Assembly (NCBI GenBank): GCA_030057655.1 | Contig: JASGUQ010000033.1 | Location: forward strand, 1 to 64,000 | DNA from: Bacillota bacterium | Lineage (GTDB): Bacteria > Bacillota > Clostridia > Christensenellales > Aristaeellaceae | Reading direction: 5' to 3' | DNA length: 64,000 nucleotides | Part shown: piece by piece, positions 61,655 to 64,000 of the stretch | Layout: each line of letters starts with the position of its first letter | Numbering within the stretch: the first letter of the stretch is position 1 | Notes under the pieces: generated by a model | What the model saw: only the letters and a program-made list of their open reading frames with translations | What the model was told of the DNA's origin: nothing | Databases searched by the model: none | Program-made: the position numbers and the translations under genes

Positions 61655-62500
61655 TTATCGGCACCTGGTTTTAGTAAGAATACAAACTGGATAAATATCC
61701 TTCAGCGCTTCTTTGGCAAGAAGCGCTTTTTCTTCCTCTAAGAAAACGCCAAAGACACAGGAGCCGCTGCCTGTCATCTGCGCGAAATCCGCTCCCTTCT
61801 GATAAAGCGCGCCAACGCAGGAAGCGATTTCAGGCAGCATTTCGGCAGCGGTTCTTTGAAGCTGGTTATGGCAGGAAGCGAACAGCCGTTGATAATTCCG
61901 CTGTGAATATGCCATGACGGCTTCATCAATGTTCGCATGCTTTTGATCTGCGCAGAGGTCATAACGTTTAAATATCTCAGCAGTTGACAAGCCCGCATCA
62001 GGCTGGATGATCAGCAAAGGAAGGCTTTCTTCACATTTCGCTTCTTCAATTACTTCCCCGATACCACTGACCCGCATCAAACCGGGGTACAGGCAAAGCG
62101 GCACGTCCGCGCCCAGTTTCACGCCGATCTCCGCTAATTGCTCAATCGAGAGGCCGGTCTTCCAAAATTCATTCAATCCCATTAAGGTCGCGGCCGCGTC
62201 GGCGCTTCCTCCGCCGAGCCCAGCCTGGCTTGGGATGCGTTTATTCAGGCGGATATGGGCGTTTTGTGAAACGGCGCAGGCGTTCTTCAAAGCGTAAGCG
62301 GCCCTGACCACCAGGTTTCTTTCATCCATCGCGAGGCCCGGATCGTCCGACTCAAATACCATCTCATCACATGGTGAGATCGAAATGTCATCGCACAGTT
62401 CTATTCGTTGAACCAGCATGTCAAGCAGGTGATAGCCATCCTCCCGCGTTCCTGTCACATTCAGCGCCCAGTTGATCTTAGCGTAAGCCTTCACCAGCAT
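61655..62500 (-). CDS. ispE: 4-diphosphocytidyl-2-C-methyl-D-erythritol kinase
   Basis: 281-residue GHMP kinase of the MEP isoprenoid pathway. Family motifs: AYAKINWALNVTGTREDGYHLLDM at the start, the ATP-binding PSQAGLGGGSADAAA and the C-terminal MTGSGSCVFGVF. ATG 62500 (MLVKAYAKIN) is chosen because GGGAGG lies four bases upstream. It overlaps the end of the sensor kinase gene by 23 bases. It implies isoprenoid synthesis through methylerythritol phosphate. Confidence 0.97.
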   Translation of the reverse strand: MLVKAYAKINWALNVTGTREDGYHLLDMLVQRIELCDDISISPCDEMVFESDDPGLAMDERNLVVRAAYALKNACAVSQNAHIRLNKRIPSQAGLGGGSADAAATLMGLNEFWKTGLSIEQLAEIGVKLGADVPLCLYPGLMRVSGIGEVIEEAKCEESLPLLIIQPDAGLSTAEIFKRYDLCADQKHANIDEAVMAYSQRNYQRLFASCHNQLQRTAAEMLPEIASCVGALYQKGADFAQMTGSGSCVFGVFLEEEKALLAKEALKDIYPVCILTKTRCR

Positions 62501-63980
62501 GCTGCCTCCCTGGCCCTTCTTCCGCCCTTGCCAGTGTAAAGCGGAAGCTTGCGCCCTCATCGCTGTCCATCAGTTTGATGCTCTGCTCGTGCTGTTCTAA
62601 AATGGCCTTTACAATGGCAAGGCCAAGCCCCACGCCCTCGCCCGCTGTGTGGGACTGATCCGCCTTGTAAAAACGCTCAAACACATGGTCTTTGTCCTCT
62701 TTGGCGATGCCGATGCCATTGTCTGAAACCGTGACCGCAAGGGTCTTTTTATCAAGCGTCTGCACAGATAAAGTGATCCTGCCGTCCTTTGGCGTATACC
62801 GGATGGCGTTGTCCATCAGGTTGATCAGGACCTGTTCGATTTTTTCCTTAACACCCAGGGCAAACATGTTATCCTGCTCAAAATCCGTTTCAACGGTGAT
62901 GCTCTTCCCTTCGATCTGATTGATTCGGGTGATCAGCACCAGGCGGATCAGTTCGCAGATGTTGAAGGGTTCCATGACGAGCTTTGCCTGCGGCGCTTCC
63001 GCCCTGCTCAAAGTCAGAAGGGCAGAGATCAGTTTGTTCAGCCTTTTGCTCTCATCCAGCACGATCTGCAGGATCTGTTTTTGATCCTCTTCCTTTACGG
63101 TGCCGTCCAGCACGCTTTGCACAAAGCCCTGGATGCTGGTCATGGGGGAGCGAAGCTCGTGGGAGAGGTTCGCGATAAAGGCTTTTCTGGTCTCCTCTGT
63201 GTCCTGGATCTGTTTGGCCATGTGGTTAAAGGCAAAGGCCAATTCATTTAACTCGGTGAAATCGGTTTTCTCAGCTGGCGGCGCAGGCAGCCCTTTTGCG
63301 ATCAGGCCTGCGGAAGCGGCCATTTTCCGGATGGGAGTTGCCAAACGCCTTGAATAGAAATAGGCGACGGTGGCCGCCACCACAAAAGTAAACACCGCCG
63401 CGAGCGCCGCCTGCTTCCAAATGCCTGAATAGGCGTCCGTCATCGTCTGCGCGGCAGTCTGAATATAGACCGCGCCGACGACCCTGTCATTTTGCAGCCA
63501 GGGCACAGCCACGGTGAACATGGGCCCAAGGCTTCCTTTGGTTTGAAGAATGACCTCCTCACCCATCAAAACACGCGTCAGCGTGCGCGTGATGTCCCCG
63601 GTTTCCAGCTGGCTTGCCAGCTCCCTGTTTTCGCGGATCACATCGGAAAAATACCCGGTCACATTTCCAAATCGGTCAACCACCAGGCAGTAGGCGGCGT
63701 AATCCTCATATACCTGGCGCAGTTTCCGCGCCATCATCTCCCTGGTCGCGGTGCTGCCGAAACTGAACAGGTCGCCCATGCCAAGAGCGCTGCTGTCGCT
63801 GGCCAGGTAGGCGATGTCATAGGCCTGCGCTTTCAGCGCGTTTACCCGGCTGTCGATCTGTGCCTGGCGGGAAGACAGCGCAAAAACGGCCAGCATCAAC
63901 AGTACAGCCAAAAGGATAACACCCACCAGCACCATCAGCAGCCTGCTGAGGATGCCTTTGTCAGCGCTCTTTGTATTCAA
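62478..63980 (-). CDS. sensor histidine kinase
   Basis: 500 residues. Membrane helix about 12-34, an extracytoplasmic sensor domain (about 35-185, Cache-like), a second helix about 190-210, a HAMP-like linker, the phosphoacceptor helix (FIANLSHELRSPMTSIQGF), and an ATPase domain with N box (INLMDNAIRYTPKDGR), G1 (VSDNGIGIAKED) and G2 (GEGVGLGLAIVK). The start is TTG 63980, inside the end of the response regulator gene. The stimulus is unknown. Confidence 0.92.
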   Translation of the reverse strand: MNTKSADKGILSRLLMVLVGVILLAVLLMLAVFALSSRQAQIDSRVNALKAQAYDIAYLASDSSALGMGDLFSFGSTATREMMARKLRQVYEDYAAYCLVVDRFGNVTGYFSDVIRENRELASQLETGDITRTLTRVLMGEEVILQTKGSLGPMFTVAVPWLQNDRVVGAVYIQTAAQTMTDAYSGIWKQAALAAVFTFVVAATVAYFYSRRLATPIRKMAASAGLIAKGLPAPPAEKTDFTELNELAFAFNHMAKQIQDTEETRKAFIANLSHELRSPMTSIQGFVQSVLDGTVKEEDQKQILQIVLDESKRLNKLISALLTLSRAEAPQAKLVMEPFNICELIRLVLITRINQIEGKSITVETDFEQDNMFALGVKEKIEQVLINLMDNAIRYTPKDGRITLSVQTLDKKTLAVTVSDNGIGIAKEDKDHVFERFYKADQSHTAGEGVGLGLAIVKAILEQHEQSIKLMDSDEGASFRFTLARAEEGPGRQHAGEGLR

Positions 63981-64000
63981 ATTTGTATCCCACAGACCAG
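63961..64000 (-). CDS. response regulator, 3' end only
   Basis: On the minus strand a reading frame enters from the window edge and gives W-SVGYKFEYKER then TGA (63963-63961). This matches the end of the winged helix of OmpR-type regulators (VGYKFE). It overlaps the kinase start by 20 bases, the usual regulator-kinase order. The rest lies outside the window. Confidence 0.7.
   Translation of the reverse strand, partial: WSVGYKFEYKER

Noticed and set aside
1-64000. CRISPR array, insertion sequence or rRNA genes
   Set aside because: No regularly spaced repeats, transposase motifs or rRNA sequences were seen on either strand.

Overview
The window looks like chromosome of a Gram-positive anaerobe of class Clostridia (Bacillota), probably a moderately GC-rich, little-studied lineage. 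The clearest pointers are a SCIFF peptide with its radical SAM maturase, a B12-dependent glutamate mutase and methylaspartate ammonia-lyase operon (glutamate fermentation), a TRAM/RumA-type methyltransferase, and many TTG starts behind strong AGGAGG sites. It is mostly compact housekeeping DNA: about 60 genes, frequent ATGA overlaps, and two convergent pairs that share a TTAA stop. No intergenic gap exceeds 300 bases.

Layout. 1-10.3 kb: a membrane M28 peptidase, rpsT, an HD hydrolase, then a minus-strand run ruvC-ruvA-ruvB-queA-psuK-psuG (Holliday junction processing, queuosine, pseudouridine breakdown) behind a nuclease-like/SNF2 helicase. 10.4-19.3 kb: a large secreted protein of about ten SdrD-B-like repeats, tadA, the SCIFF precursor and maturase, mnmG and a GT4 glycosyltransferase. 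19.3-26.5 kb: plus-strand operon glmS-glmL-glmE-mal followed by AtuA-family, DUF4387 and a P-loop/AlaX-like fusion gene. 26.5-31.8 kb: MATE exporter, pepT, rlmD-like methyltransferase, then a VTC polyphosphate-polymerase-domain protein with a DUF4956 membrane protein. 31.9-33.9 kb: tRNA-Thr(CGT), tRNA-Pro(CGG), a PCMT and an ADP-ribosylglycohydrolase.

33.9-36.75 kb is a prophage remnant: a truncated capsid gene, a scaffold gene, a small phage gene, and a MuF-like minor capsid protein with a C-terminal toxin-like domain next to a probable immunity gene. 36.8-42 kb: sugar kinase plus nagA with a palindromic operator, a GNAT-Nudix fusion, and an ECF sigma/anti-sigma pair with a recognisable ECF promoter. 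42-50 kb: a lamin-tail/CotH-kinase surface protein, a Smr protein, ftsH with a zinc-ribbon partner, a TetR regulator and pgi. 50.4-56.5 kb: GT2, greA with an unusual leader, lysS, a substrate-binding-like membrane protein, a HAD-thymidylate kinase fusion and mnmA. 56.5-64 kb: a Gld-type ABC exporter with a DUF4340 protein, a small membrane protein, ispE and a sensor kinase whose response regulator runs off the window.

The most promising places for undescribed biology are (i) the three genes appended to the methylaspartate pathway, especially the P-loop protein carrying an AlaRS-type editing domain, (ii) the MuF toxin and immunity pair stranded in the prophage remnant, and (iii) the nuclease-like/SNF2 helicase. 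Family calls rest on motif recognition by eye; no database search was possible.
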